Origin: Motilimonas eburnea
GTDB taxonomy: Bacteria > Pseudomonadota > Gammaproteobacteria > Enterobacterales > CBDFNC01
NCBI RefSeq assembly: GCF_021295345.1
Contig: NZ_JAIMJB010000001.1
Coordinates: 1 to 64,000 of the forward strand
Reading direction: 5' to 3'
DNA length: 64,000 bases
Below, piece by piece: positions 8,123-16,519 of this stretch. The notes below the pieces were generated by a model. That model did no database searches, was not told the DNA's origin, and saw only the letters and a program-made list of their open reading frames with translations. The position numbers were made by a program, and so were the translations under genes. Position 1 is the stretch's first letter. Each line of letters opens with the position of its first letter.

Positions 8123-9388
8123 ATGTCGTTTTCTGCTCTCATTTCTCATCCTCAATTACTTTCTGCCTTGGCTGAGTTGGGCTATCAACAGCCAACGGCA
8201 GTGCAAGCCCAAGCCATTCCCCCCATTTTAGCGGGCCATGATGTGATGGCGGGAGCCCAAACCGGCACAGGTAAAACGGCGGCGTTTTTACTGCCCTTGT
8301 TGCAACAGCTACTGACGACTCAAGCTGATAACCAAGTCGATGACCAAGTCGATGACCAAGGCGATGACCAAGTCGATGACCGAGGCGAAATCCAAATGTT
8401 AGTACTGGTGCCAACGCGTGAGTTAGCCACCCAAGTCGCGGCCAGTTTCAGCGACTATGCCAAGCATACGCAGCTAAAAGCGGCGCTGGTTTATGGCGGG
8501 GTGAGTGTCAGCGCGCAAACCAAAACGTTTAAACAGGGCGTGGAGGTGGTGATAGCCACACCGGGACGCTTGCTGGATCACCTACGCCAAGGCAATCTTC
8601 ATCTCAATAAACTCAAGTATTTAGTGTTTGATGAAGCCGATCGCATGCTTGATATGGGCTTTGCCGATGAAATCAATGCCATATTGCAGCGCTTACCTAA
8701 GCAGCGCCAAACCTTGCTGTTTTCGGCTACCTTCGATGACAAGATCTATCACCTCACCAAGCGTTTGCTTAATCAGCCAAAGCGCATCGTGGTGGATAAC
8801 CTAAACAGTGTTGCCGAGCCCCTAGAGCAGCGCGTTTATGCCATCGACCCTGAGCGCAAACGCGCTGCCGCCGTGAGTTTGTTGAAACAACAACAAGGAC
8901 AGGCGTGTTTAGTGTTTAGTCGCACTAAGGTCGCTGCCGATGAGCTAGCACAGTATTTTTGCCAGCAAGGGCTTACTGCCCATGCTTTTCACGCTGATTT
9001 ATCACAAGCGGTGCGCGAGCAAGTGCTCACGCGTTATCAGCAAGGCGAGCTAAGTGTGCTGGTGGCAACGGATGTCGCTGCCAGAGGATTAGATATTGCC
9101 GATCTTGCTTGTGTGATCAATATGGAGCTGCCTTTTAACGCACAAGATTATGTGCATCGCGTTGGGCGCACTGGACGCGCAGGCAAAGCTGGTCAAGCCA
9201 TTACCTTATTGGCCAGTGAAGAAGAATGGCGTTTAGAGGAAATAGAAGCGCTGATCGATCAACGATTAGCGCCGCAGTGGTTACCAGAATTTGAACCGGA
9301 TCTAACCCGAGCTGTGCCGGTGGATAAGAAAAATAGCCGAGGGGCAAAAAAACGCCGCGCAAAAAAGCGCGGCTATCGAAATCAATGA
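8123..9388 (+). CDS. DEAD-box ATP-dependent RNA helicase (RhlE-like)
   Basis: All superfamily-2 RNA helicase motifs are in place: Q motif around Gln24/Gln28, motif I AQTGTGKT (45-52), PTRELA, TPGR, DEAD, SAT, and HRVGRTGR near the C-terminus, followed by a basic tail (KKRRAKKRG) typical of RhlE/SrmB-type helicases. It unwinds RNA duplexes in ribosome assembly or mRNA decay. Between motifs I and Ia there is an extra acidic stretch of DDQV-type repeats (about residues 69-88) encoded by five 12-bp units, lying in a loop region that normally tolerates length change. The stop is one base from that of the convergent antiporter gene. RhlE assignment is by overall feel, so no symbol is given. Confidence 0.92.
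   Translation: MSFSALISHPQLLSALAELGYQQPTAVQAQAIPPILAGHDVMAGAQTGTGKTAAFLLPLLQQLLTTQADNQVDDQVDDQGDDQVDDRGEIQMLVLVPTRELATQVAASFSDYAKHTQLKAALVYGGVSVSAQTKTFKQGVEVVIATPGRLLDHLRQGNLHLNKLKYLVFDEADRMLDMGFADEINAILQRLPKQRQTLLFSATFDDKIYHLTKRLLNQPKRIVVDNLNSVAEPLEQRVYAIDPERKRAAAVSLLKQQQGQACLVFSRTKVAADELAQYFCQQGLTAHAFHADLSQAVREQVLTRYQQGELSVLVATDVAARGLDIADLACVINMELPFNAQDYVHRVGRTGRAGKAGQAITLLASEEEWRLEEIEALIDQRLAPQWLPEFEPDLTRAVPVDKKNSRGAKKRRAKKRGYRNQ
8327..8386 (+). repeat. Five tandem 12-bp units inside the helicase gene
   Basis: Units of the form GATGACCAAGTC occur at 8327, 8339, 8351, 8363 and 8375, with only single-base differences between neighbours (AAC for GAC, GGC for GTC, CGAGGC in the last). They encode D(D/N)QV-like tetrapeptides in frame, so gain or loss of a unit keeps the gene open. 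Confidence 0.9.
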
Positions 9389-9389
9389 G

Positions 9390-10436
9390 CTAGCTTTGCT
9401 GGCGCAAGTCGCGCTGCAAAGAAAAAAGGACCAAGGCTAAGGTGACAGGCAAAACGCCGTATAACGTCATATTAGCAAGGGATGCGGTGTAGTTTAGACT
9501 CAAGGCAACGCCGATCAGATAGCTGGTATAAAGTAAGTAGAGTAAGAAGAAGGTCGCGCCTTCCGCTCTGCTTAAGGTTGCTCCGGTAAAAAACAATGGG
9601 GCACAAAGCAGCGCAACGCCTAACATAATCGGTAAGTCTAAACTCACTAGCTGCGCATTCGCGGCTAGTCCCTCTGGAGCGATAACCCCAGCAACACCCA
9701 GTACAGCTAAAAGATTAAACACATTACTGCCAATCACGTTGCCTACCGCGATATCTCTTTGCCCTTTAACGGTGGCCACAATAGAAGTGACCACTTCGGG
9801 TAATGAGGTGCCGATAGCGATGATGGTTAAGCCAATTACGGCTTCACTTACCCCAAAGGCCTTGGCAATCGCAACGGCGCTGTTAACCAGTAAGTTGGCC
9901 CCCACGACCAGCAAGACAACCCCTACCAGCAACCAAAGGATGTTGTGCCACCAAGGCGCACTGATATCTTCCTGTGCCTCTTCTTGATCTGGGTTGTTTT
10001 TACCTTGAACAAACAAAAATACAGTATAGCTGATAAGTAGCACCACTAAAATGCAGGCGTCTAGGCGACTGAGTAAGCCATCACTCACCAGCCAATAGAC
10101 TAGTGCTGAAATAGCTATCATCATGGGCACATCTTGCTTGATTAGCTGCTTTGAGATAATCAACGGGCTTAGCATGGCTGCCAGCCCAAGAATGAACAAC
10201 ACATTAAAGATATTGCTGCCGACCACATTGGCTATTGCCATTTCGGTTTCACCGGAAAATGCTGCGCCTATGCTTACAGCAAGCTCAGGGGCACTGGTAC
10301 CAAACGCCACTACGGTAAGGCCCACAACTAGGCTTGGAATGCCAGCCGTTAAAGCCAATCTAGCCGCGCCCTTAACTAAACAGTCCGCGCCGTAAATCAA
10401 CAGTACTAATCCCACCACTAACAACAGATAAACCAC
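9390..10436 (-). CDS. Calcium/sodium antiporter, CaCA family (YrbG-like)
   Basis: An inner-membrane cation exchanger with two homologous halves of about five helices each. Each half carries the alpha-repeat signature: AFGTSAPELAVS plus NVVGSNIFN in the first, and AIGTSLPEVVTS plus NVIGSNVFN in the second. Length of about 350 residues fits YrbG. A hydrophilic loop with several acidic residues (NPDQEEAQED) joins the halves. The frame opens at a GTG at 10454, but the GTG at 10436 (VVYLLLVVG) has AAGGG eight bases upstream and is preferred. Ion specificity cannot be read from sequence. Confidence 0.9.
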   Translation of the reverse strand: MVYLLLVVGLVLLIYGADCLVKGAARLALTAGIPSLVVGLTVVAFGTSAPELAVSIGAAFSGETEMAIANVVGSNIFNVLFILGLAAMLSPLIISKQLIKQDVPMMIAISALVYWLVSDGLLSRLDACILVVLLISYTVFLFVQGKNNPDQEEAQEDISAPWWHNILWLLVGVVLLVVGANLLVNSAVAIAKAFGVSEAVIGLTIIAIGTSLPEVVTSIVATVKGQRDIAVGNVIGSNVFNLLAVLGVAGVIAPEGLAANAQLVSLDLPIMLGVALLCAPLFFTGATLSRAEGATFFLLYLLYTSYLIGVALSLNYTASLANMTLYGVLPVTLALVLFSLQRDLRQQS

Positions 10437-10629
10437 TTTATTTGCCCTTAACACTGGACCAGCTAAGCCGGCTGGAAATAGTCAATACGCCTTTCAATTT
10501 GGCTTATCGGCGCTTAGACAAGGGGATAAAACACCTGTCTATAGATTGCGGATATTAGGCTGTTTTTGATTGATTAGATAGTCTTGTAATAGGGTTGTAT
10601 AAAGATATTTTTCACTGCCAGATTGTTTT

Positions 10630-11514
10630 CTAACTTAATGAAAATGCGTAACTTAATAGCAAAGGCAAGGTGATGATAGCCGCGGCATTACCATACAATA
10701 TCATTGAGGCCACTTTATCGGGCTCGGTATCAAATTGCACCGCATACAGATAATTCATCACCGCAGGCGGTAACATACAAAACAGTACCATCATTTGTTG
10801 TTGTAATACCGGCAGCGGAATGAGTAAAGCAATCATGCAATAAGCCACAGCCCCTGTTACTAGGCTTAAGCCAATACTTTGCAGGCCAATAGTGAGGCCG
10901 TTGAGCTTGAGGTTGGTCATCTGGCTGCCTAGGGATAAGAGCATAATGGGGATAGCGGCTTGACCCAATAATTCAGCGGCTTGGTGTAACGGTGGGTATA
11001 AGGGCAAATTGGCTAAATTCACCACCATCGCCACCAGCGCGGCAATAAATAATGGCATTTTAAATAAGCTGGCTAAGCTACTAAGGCCTCGGCTTGAGCT
11101 TAGCACCAGCCCGCCAAAGATCACGTGGACACAGGTTGATACAACAAACAGCAAGATAGCCGCCTCACTGGCTAAGGTTCCAAATGCATAACCAAACAGA
11201 GGAATGGCCAGATTACCGCTATTACGAAAGCACATAGCAGGGGCCCAAGTTCGAAAGTTAAAGGATTGACTTCTGAGTAAAGCAATCAACACCATGGGGA
11301 TCAATAAAGCCAAGATGGCGGCAAGTAATAGTGGGCCTTGCTCTTTTCCCAGAGGCGCTTGGCTAAGCGCCGAAAAAATGAGAGAGGGGACAAAGACCGC
11401 CATATTCAAGGTATTTAACCCAGAGAAGTCAATTTTTAGGGTTTTATTGACGATAAACCCAGCAATAACCAAGGCAAAAATAGGAAATAAAATAGCGGTG
11501 ACTTGAGCCAGCAT
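10630..11514 (-). CDS. AEC-family (auxin efflux carrier-type) transporter
   Basis: About 294 residues with eight to ten hydrophobic helices in two halves. The N-terminus MLAQVTAILFPIFALVIAGF, the PLFGYAFG segment after FRNSGNLA, and LPPAVMNYLYA near the C-terminus are characteristic of AEC transporters, which move carboxylates or related small acids. The frame extends to a TTG at 11583, but the upstream 23 codons read like non-coding DNA and contain part of the intergenic repeat described separately. The ATG at 11514 has only a weak ribosome binding site. Substrate unknown. Confidence 0.85.
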   Translation of the reverse strand: MLAQVTAILFPIFALVIAGFIVNKTLKIDFSGLNTLNMAVFVPSLIFSALSQAPLGKEQGPLLLAAILALLIPMVLIALLRSQSFNFRTWAPAMCFRNSGNLAIPLFGYAFGTLASEAAILLFVVSTCVHVIFGGLVLSSSRGLSSLASLFKMPLFIAALVAMVVNLANLPLYPPLHQAAELLGQAAIPIMLLSLGSQMTNLKLNGLTIGLQSIGLSLVTGAVAYCMIALLIPLPVLQQQMMVLFCMLPPAVMNYLYAVQFDTEPDKVASMILYGNAAAIITLPLLLSYAFSLS

Positions 11515-11678
11515 TGAGAGGACGTATTCAGTTAGATAAAACACGACGTTACACCATCCCAATTGATAAATATACCCAATCAACTTGAAGGTGCACTCCT
11601 AAAGGGCAAGTTGGTCAAGCGTGTATGCCGCGTTATTGATTTTGATAAGGGGAAGCCATTACCTGTAATTAATACCGT

Positions 11679-11732
11679 GCCCAAACGCCTGTAAACGCTT
11701 GCTGAAATCAAGCTTATCCAGATTGATTGGGG
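11679..11732 (+). repeat. 54-bp intergenic repeat, copy 1
   Basis: This 54-base stretch matches 14519-14572 at 49 of 54 positions in the same orientation, including an identical core of 31 bases (AAACGC, ten bases later AAACGC again, then GCTTG and CAAGC as an inverted pair around CTGAAAT). It lies in the 362-base gap between the AEC transporter and the DUF6482-like gene. A further short match to its 3' end (TTGATTGGGTATAT) occurs on the minus strand at 11570-11583. The gap otherwise shows only loosely protein-like open frames broken by stops. Confidence 0.8.
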
Positions 11733-11876
11733 ACACAAGTTGGCAAGGGCAATGGGGGCGCGTTGCCATCAAACTAACCATGATCAAGTTGCAGCGGCTT
11801 GTGATAAATAGTTTTTGATTAGTTTATTTAAATCTGGTGTGTCCTTGCTAAGCTTAAGTTAACTTAAGGAGGACTT

Positions 11877-12176
11877 ATGCAGCAAAATCAAGTCAAACAA
11901 TGGTTATCCCATGGTGGTAAACCTACCTGTATTTTAATGGCTTATGCAGATTCCGCCTTTTACCGGCCCGAAGTGATAGTGCATCGCCAGCCTGAGCCCA
12001 TCACCGACAATCATGGGGATATTATTCATTTTAATAGTTTAGCTAATGCTAAATTAGCATTAAAAAAACTGGGCTTTGAACAAGCAACCCTTAAGCTCAC
12101 CTTGCCTTACGATGAAATGCTGGGTGAAGCCGTAAAAAGCGAGCATTGCTACCAAGACATGAAGATTTGCTTATAA
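11877..12176 (+). CDS. Small protein, DUF6482-like
   Basis: A 99-residue soluble protein with an almost perfect Shine-Dalgarno sequence (TTAAGGAGG) six bases before the ATG, suggesting high translation. Features are HRQPEPITDNHGDIIHFNS and a helix AKLALKKLGFEQATL. The layout of a short beta sheet plus one helix resembles DUF6482 proteins as I remember them; the family name is uncertain. There is no signal peptide. It stands alone between two transport genes. Confidence 0.6.
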   Translation: MQQNQVKQWLSHGGKPTCILMAYADSAFYRPEVIVHRQPEPITDNHGDIIHFNSLANAKLALKKLGFEQATLKLTLPYDEMLGEAVKSEHCYQDMKICL

Positions 12177-12234
12177 GGCTTAAGTTTTAGGCCATAACCC
12201 AGTGGCAACAAAGCTCTCACTAAATCGTTAACAG

Positions 12235-12267
12235 GGCGCAGTCTGCTTGCCAAAAGTAAACTGCGCC
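12235..12267 (-). terminator. Possible hairpin at 3' end of the BCCT transporter gene
   Basis: GGCGCAGT (12235-12242) and ACTGCGCC (12260-12267) pair perfectly around a 17-base loop, immediately downstream of the minus-strand stop at 12276. No clear T-run follows, so termination strength is doubtful. Confidence 0.4.
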
Positions 12268-12275
12268 GTGATGAG

Positions 12276-14264
12276 TTAGCTTTTTTGGGGCAGGCTCTCT
12301 GCCGCTTCTTCTTCTAATATTTCCGAGCTCGCTAAATACAAGAAATGTAAATGACGCTCATATTGAGTGATGGCATCGGCGATGATTTGCTCTTGGGTAT
12401 AACCAAACACATCATATTGTTGGCCACCTTGGAGCAAAAACACTTCAGCGCGGTAATAATCGTCATGTTTCTCATCGGCGTAAGTAGGCACGACAAAATG
12501 ACGTAAGCGGATCCCGTAAGAAAAGTTTTCCGCCTCTTCTTTGTAGATGGTTAAGCGAATTTTCTCTTGGTCTTCAATGAGCTTGGCGTTGATACCTGCT
12601 TTTTTAAACTGTTCGCATAGTTCAGTCAAAGCTGGACGAACGGTACTCTCAATGAAGCTTTCAGCCTGTTTCAAACGCGGATGCACCAATAGGGTGTTTA
12701 GACGCTCTTGCCACGGCACTTGGCTTTGTGCGAACTGCACTGAGGTATTATGGTTTTGTACGCTGTTTTGCAGCATTAAATCATGGCGCAGTGCTTTAAA
12801 CAGGCCATAGCAAAATAGCAACATGACAAACATAAAAGGAAACGCGCTGGCAATGGTCAGTGTTTGTAACGCTTGTAATCCACCTGCATAGAGTAACGCC
12901 GAGGCAATGATACCGATCATGGCCGTCCAAAATATCCGTTGCCATACCGGCGTGTTTTGTTCACCTCCTGCGGTTAACGTATCGATGACTAAGGCGCCTG
13001 AATCGGCTGAGGTGATAAAAAAGGTAGTGACCAATAAGACAGCAATCAATGACAGCAAAGAGGCTAATGGGAACTGCTCAAAAAACACAAAAATGGCAAT
13101 CGCGACATTATCATTAACGGCTTGAGCTAGGGTGTGCAAGGTGTCAGATGAAATAATATCAATGGCACTATTACCAAACACCGTCATCCATAAAAAGGTA
13201 AAACCAGAAGGGATAAAAAGCACACCAACGATAAATTCACGTATGGTCCGTCCGCGCGAGACTCGGGCAATAAAAGTGCCGACAAAAGGCGACCAAGAAA
13301 CCCACCATCCCCAATACAGCATGGTCCAGCCACCCAACCAGTCTTCTTTATGGTCGTAGGCATACATATTAAAGGTACTATTGACTAACTCACTCATGTA
13401 AGTGCCGGTATTTTCGACAAATGACTGAAACAATTGAGCTGTTGGTCCCAATAGTAAAACACCCACCAACAGCGCAAGTGCTAAGAACATATTTAAATTA
13501 GACAAGCGCTTAATACCGCCGTCTAGGCCAAGTATCACAGAGATCGTGGCTAATATCGTGATCACTACAATTAATGCCAGCTGCACAAGCACGGTTTGTT
13601 CGATTGCAAATAGGTGACTTAACCCCGCATTGAGCTGTTGTACACCGAACCCGAGAGAGGTGGCGACACCAAATAACGTCCCCACCACCGCAAAGGTGTC
13701 CGTAGCATGGCCGATGGGGCCATGAATACGCTCTCCGATAATGGGATATAAAGCTGAACGGGGTAATAGTGGTAGCTTATGGCGATAAGAAAAATACGCT
13801 AAGGCGAGGGCGACGATGGCGTAGATCCCCCACGCATGTAGACCCCAGTGGAAAAAGGTAATTCGCATGGCATCTTTGGCTGCGTCAATGGTCGCCGGAT
13901 CGCCCACGGGCGGGCTGAGATAATGCATCACGGGCTCAGCCACACCAAAGAACATTAAGCCGATACCCATACCAGCTGAAAACAACATAGAGAACCAGGA
14001 GATATTGGAATAATCTGGCTCGCTGTGATCGGGCCCTAATTTGATATCACCCAAACGACTGACCATGACACAAACGATAAAAATCAGAAAAATGGCCACG
14101 CTCAAAATATATAACCAGCTCACTTGGCTCACCAGCCAGTTTTGAACTTGATTAAATAATTGATTACTAAGGTTGGGTTGAAGTGCCGCGAACAAGGCAA
14201 TAGAAACGGCAATGATTAAGGATGAAATGAAGACGGGTTTATTTATTTTTGTTGAAATGTGCAT
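12276..14264 (-). CDS. betT: BCCT-family choline/betaine-type transporter (BetT-like)
   Basis: A 662-residue inner-membrane symporter with twelve predicted helices. Family marks are SAGMGIGLMFFGVAEPVMHY, the tryptophan-rich substrate segment YWGWWVSWSPFVGTF, and ITSADSG. A hydrophilic C-terminal domain of about 150 residues (from about 505 onward) is like that of BetT, where it takes part in osmotic regulation. Substrate is probably choline, betaine or carnitine; the exact one cannot be deduced. It is divergent from an AraC-type regulator across a 348-base region with a copy of the 54-bp repeat, so joint regulation is plausible. No betA/betB genes are nearby. Confidence 0.85.
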   Translation of the reverse strand: MHISTKINKPVFISSLIIAVSIALFAALQPNLSNQLFNQVQNWLVSQVSWLYILSVAIFLIFIVCVMVSRLGDIKLGPDHSEPDYSNISWFSMLFSAGMGIGLMFFGVAEPVMHYLSPPVGDPATIDAAKDAMRITFFHWGLHAWGIYAIVALALAYFSYRHKLPLLPRSALYPIIGERIHGPIGHATDTFAVVGTLFGVATSLGFGVQQLNAGLSHLFAIEQTVLVQLALIVVITILATISVILGLDGGIKRLSNLNMFLALALLVGVLLLGPTAQLFQSFVENTGTYMSELVNSTFNMYAYDHKEDWLGGWTMLYWGWWVSWSPFVGTFIARVSRGRTIREFIVGVLFIPSGFTFLWMTVFGNSAIDIISSDTLHTLAQAVNDNVAIAIFVFFEQFPLASLLSLIAVLLVTTFFITSADSGALVIDTLTAGGEQNTPVWQRIFWTAMIGIIASALLYAGGLQALQTLTIASAFPFMFVMLLFCYGLFKALRHDLMLQNSVQNHNTSVQFAQSQVPWQERLNTLLVHPRLKQAESFIESTVRPALTELCEQFKKAGINAKLIEDQEKIRLTIYKEEAENFSYGIRLRHFVVPTYADEKHDDYYRAEVFLLQGGQQYDVFGYTQEQIIADAITQYERHLHFLYLASSEILEEEAAESLPQKS

Positions 14265-14518
14265 AATTACTCAATAGGTTAGCCAAGAAACACTAGGCTC
14301 CGGACTCAGGGCTCAGGCCTTAGCTAAGGTGGTTTACAAAAGGAAAGCCATGGATGACTATCCCGCTTTATATTCTGTTGTATTTGCTTTTGATATAGGC
14401 AGTGTAATTAATCACTGATAAATATTATTTTAATGGCTTAAAATAGTATTTTTTAATCAAAAGTCCGACTAAATGCTTAATTTTAGCAGGTTTTGGCCAA
14501 AAAGCGAGCACTGCCATT

Positions 14519-14572
14519 GCCTAAACGCCTGTAAACGCTTGCTGAAATCAAGCATATCTAGGTTGATTGGGT
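14519..14572 (+). repeat. 54-bp intergenic repeat, copy 2
   Basis: Second copy of the element at 11679-11732 (five mismatches). It ends 40 bases before the start of the AraC-type regulator gene and lies in the divergent promoter region shared with the BCCT transporter. The AAACGC pair spaced by one helical turn and the GCTTG/CAAGC dyad are fully conserved between copies. Confidence 0.8.
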
Positions 14573-14612
14573 ATATAAACGTTAAATGGTGAGTGCTCAT
14601 AAGGAAGAGGTC

Positions 14613-15467
14613 ATGAGTGACGAAATAAAATGGTTGCAGCTAAAAGACTGGGTTAGGGGGTTGCAAGCCAACCATCCGTTTCCGGGCATAGGTTACGTGC
14701 GTTGCGACAGTCGGCAACAGTTGCGAGACTTGCAAGCGGCACAAAGCTTTTTGGTGATCATTGTTCAGGGCAATAAGCGGGTTGTGAATCAAACCGATCA
14801 ACTGCAAGTGAACAGCAAGCACGCTATGGCGTTTCCTGCTCATGCTGACTTTAGTATCATCAATACGCCAGAAGAGGGGGCATTTTATGCCTTAGTGCTG
14901 CAATTTAGTCCTGATCAATTACAAGGCGTACAAGGCTCACACGGCCAGTTAGTCCAACAAGCATTGGCATCTAAAACGACCTTTCAACCGTTTAAGGTGT
15001 CTGGCTCCTTGCTTTCCAGTTTGTTGCACCTATTAGATGCTTTACACGGTGAGTTGGACTCGACCTTGCTAATGCACAGATACAATGAGGTGCTGCTCGC
15101 GTTGTTGTTGAGCGGCCAAGGTGGCTGTTTATTTGTGCAACCCCAAGCCAAATGGCGTGATAAAGTCAGCCAATTAATCTCCCTTGATCCGGCCAATAAT
15201 TGGTCATTAGAGAGTATGTCTGAGCGATTGCATGTCAGTGAAACGACCCTAAGGCGACGCTTGCGAGAGGAAGGCGTGGGATTTAGGCAAGTATTAGCCG
15301 ACACCCGACTAGGCCACGGTTTGTATTTATTACAAAGTGGGCTTGAGCGCCGCCCAATCAGTGATGTCAGTGAGCGCTGTGGTTATCAATCCGTATCGAG
15401 TTTCAGTGCTCAGTTTAAGTCGCGCTTCGGCATGTTGCCTTCACAATTACAAAAATCAGTGATCTAA
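14613..15467 (+). CDS. AraC-family transcriptional regulator
   Basis: A 284-residue protein: N-terminal cupin-like sensing part (about 20-160, with FPAHADFSIINTP) and a C-terminal AraC DNA-binding domain (about 185-284) with the two helix-turn-helix units LESMSERLHVSETTLRRRLR and ISDVSERCGYQSVSSFSAQFK, then FGMLPSQ. Start set at the ATG 14613 because AAGGAAGAGG precedes it; an ATG nine codons upstream lacks a site. Its position divergent to the BCCT transporter makes it a candidate regulator of that gene (inference). Confidence 0.85.
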   Translation: MSDEIKWLQLKDWVRGLQANHPFPGIGYVRCDSRQQLRDLQAAQSFLVIIVQGNKRVVNQTDQLQVNSKHAMAFPAHADFSIINTPEEGAFYALVLQFSPDQLQGVQGSHGQLVQQALASKTTFQPFKVSGSLLSSLLHLLDALHGELDSTLLMHRYNEVLLALLLSGQGGCLFVQPQAKWRDKVSQLISLDPANNWSLESMSERLHVSETTLRRRLREEGVGFRQVLADTRLGHGLYLLQSGLERRPISDVSERCGYQSVSSFSAQFKSRFGMLPSQLQKSVI

Positions 15468-15472
15468 GTGAC

Positions 15473-15780
15473 TAGGGCCTGCTGATCTTTGGAGCTTGTT
15501 TTTGCAGCGATTTGTTGGGTATTTATACAAAACAATCGTTGTGGGCAGCAACTTTGTGGCATAGTCGCCTACGCGAAAAGGCGCTAACGCAGTAGAAATG
15601 ACCAACAAACGCTGTCCATTGGATTCGGCGAAAGCCCTTCGGGCGTAAGCATTCTGTGCGTCGTTGAGCAGTATTTACTTAGATTGCTAAGCTACACACC
15701 GCTCGCCTCGCCCAAAACGCTTTTAGACAGGGTGTCTCCCACTCGAACAAAAATCAACCACGAAAGGTCAACAGGCCCTA
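15473..15780. mobile_element. MITE-like element with about 31-bp imperfect terminal inverted repeats
   Basis: The 308-base segment starts TAGGGCCTGCTGATCTTT and ends with the inverse of TAGGGCCTGTTGACCTTT; the termini agree at 25 of 31 positions. It has no coding capacity and fills the gap between the AraC gene and the YbhB-like gene. The ends TA...TA could be the target duplication of a TA-targeting transposase. Similar AGGGCCTGTTGA-ended elements are, to my memory, multicopy in Shewanella and Vibrio, but no second copy is present here. Confidence 0.65.
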
Positions 15781-15884
15781 AATCTTAATTGGCCATTTAA
15801 CAATAAATATTGGCCAGTTGACGGCAACATCATAGGGACGCTTATCTTAACCTGTAGTTGTTTTCAAACAACAAGGAAAAGCAG

Positions 15885-16430
15885 ATGAAAAAGATAGGCT
15901 TAGCACTAATTCTTAGCAGTGTCATGGGCTCCGCTCAAGCCCTTGAGTTATCCAGTGATGATATTGTTGAAGGTGGCTTAATGGACATTAAGCATGCTTT
16001 TGACCAATGGGGCTGTGGTGGTAAGAACATTTCTCCGCATTTAAAGTGGAGTGATGTGCCCGAAGGGACCAAGAGTTTTGTGCTGACGGTGTATGATCCC
16101 GATGCGCCTACCATTAGCGGCTTTTGGCATTGGGTCGCGTTTAATATTCCTGCTGATGTGACGGAGTTACCGCAAGGGGCTGGCAATCAGGGCAGCAAGC
16201 TGTTGCCCCAAGGGGTAGTACAATCTAACACGGACTTTAATGCCCAAGGATACGGTGGTCCTTGTCCACCTACCACAGATGGTATGCATCGCTATCAATT
16301 CTCGATTCATGCCATGAAAGTGGATAAGCTCCCTTTTGGTGCTGATATTAATCCCGCTTCTGTGGGTTATCAGATCCATGTTAATAGCTTGGCGTCCGCT
16401 ACCCTTACCGCAACTTACAATCGCGATTAG
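15885..16430 (+). CDS. YbhB/YbcL family (PEBP / Raf-kinase-inhibitor-like) exported protein
   Basis: 181 residues with a signal peptide (MKKIGLALILSSVMGSAQA, cleavage after AQA). The mature part has the PEBP signatures: YDPDAPT after VLTV, the HWVAFNIP segment, and GYGGPCPP with HRYQFSIHA. Bacterial members bind small anions in a surface pocket; their role is not established. The start at 15885 has AAGGAAAAGCAG upstream. Followed by a hairpin at 16458. Confidence 0.9.
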   Translation: MKKIGLALILSSVMGSAQALELSSDDIVEGGLMDIKHAFDQWGCGGKNISPHLKWSDVPEGTKSFVLTVYDPDAPTISGFWHWVAFNIPADVTELPQGAGNQGSKLLPQGVVQSNTDFNAQGYGGPCPPTTDGMHRYQFSIHAMKVDKLPFGADINPASVGYQIHVNSLASATLTATYNRD

Positions 16431-16457
16431 ACACTTGTTCTAGTGTTAATACAATTT

Positions 16458-16482
16458 GATGCCAGACATTGCGTCTGGCATC
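16458..16482. terminator. Hairpin between convergent ybhB-like and ybbP-like genes
   Basis: A perfect 10-bp stem (GATGCCAGAC / GTCTGGCATC) with loop ATTGC, 27 bases after the plus-strand stop and 38 bases after the minus-strand stop. T-runs are weak on both sides, so it may act as a modest bidirectional terminator. Confidence 0.55.
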
Positions 16483-16519
16483 AAGGGCGTGTTTTCCCAT
16501 TGGGACGGTGAACGGCTTT

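Noticed and set aside
8139-8414. Minus-strand frame with LGHR repeats opposite the helicase gene
   Set aside because: Purely the reverse reading of the 12-bp DNA repeats.
11536-11816. A plus-strand frame upstream of the DUF6482-like gene reads rather protein-like (DFDKGKPLPVINTVPKRL, stop, TLAEIKLIQIDWGHKLARAM)
   Set aside because: Considered a pseudogene with one nonsense codon. I recognise no family, there is no start with a ribosome binding site, and the central part is the nucleotide repeat also found at 14519, where no such protein continues.
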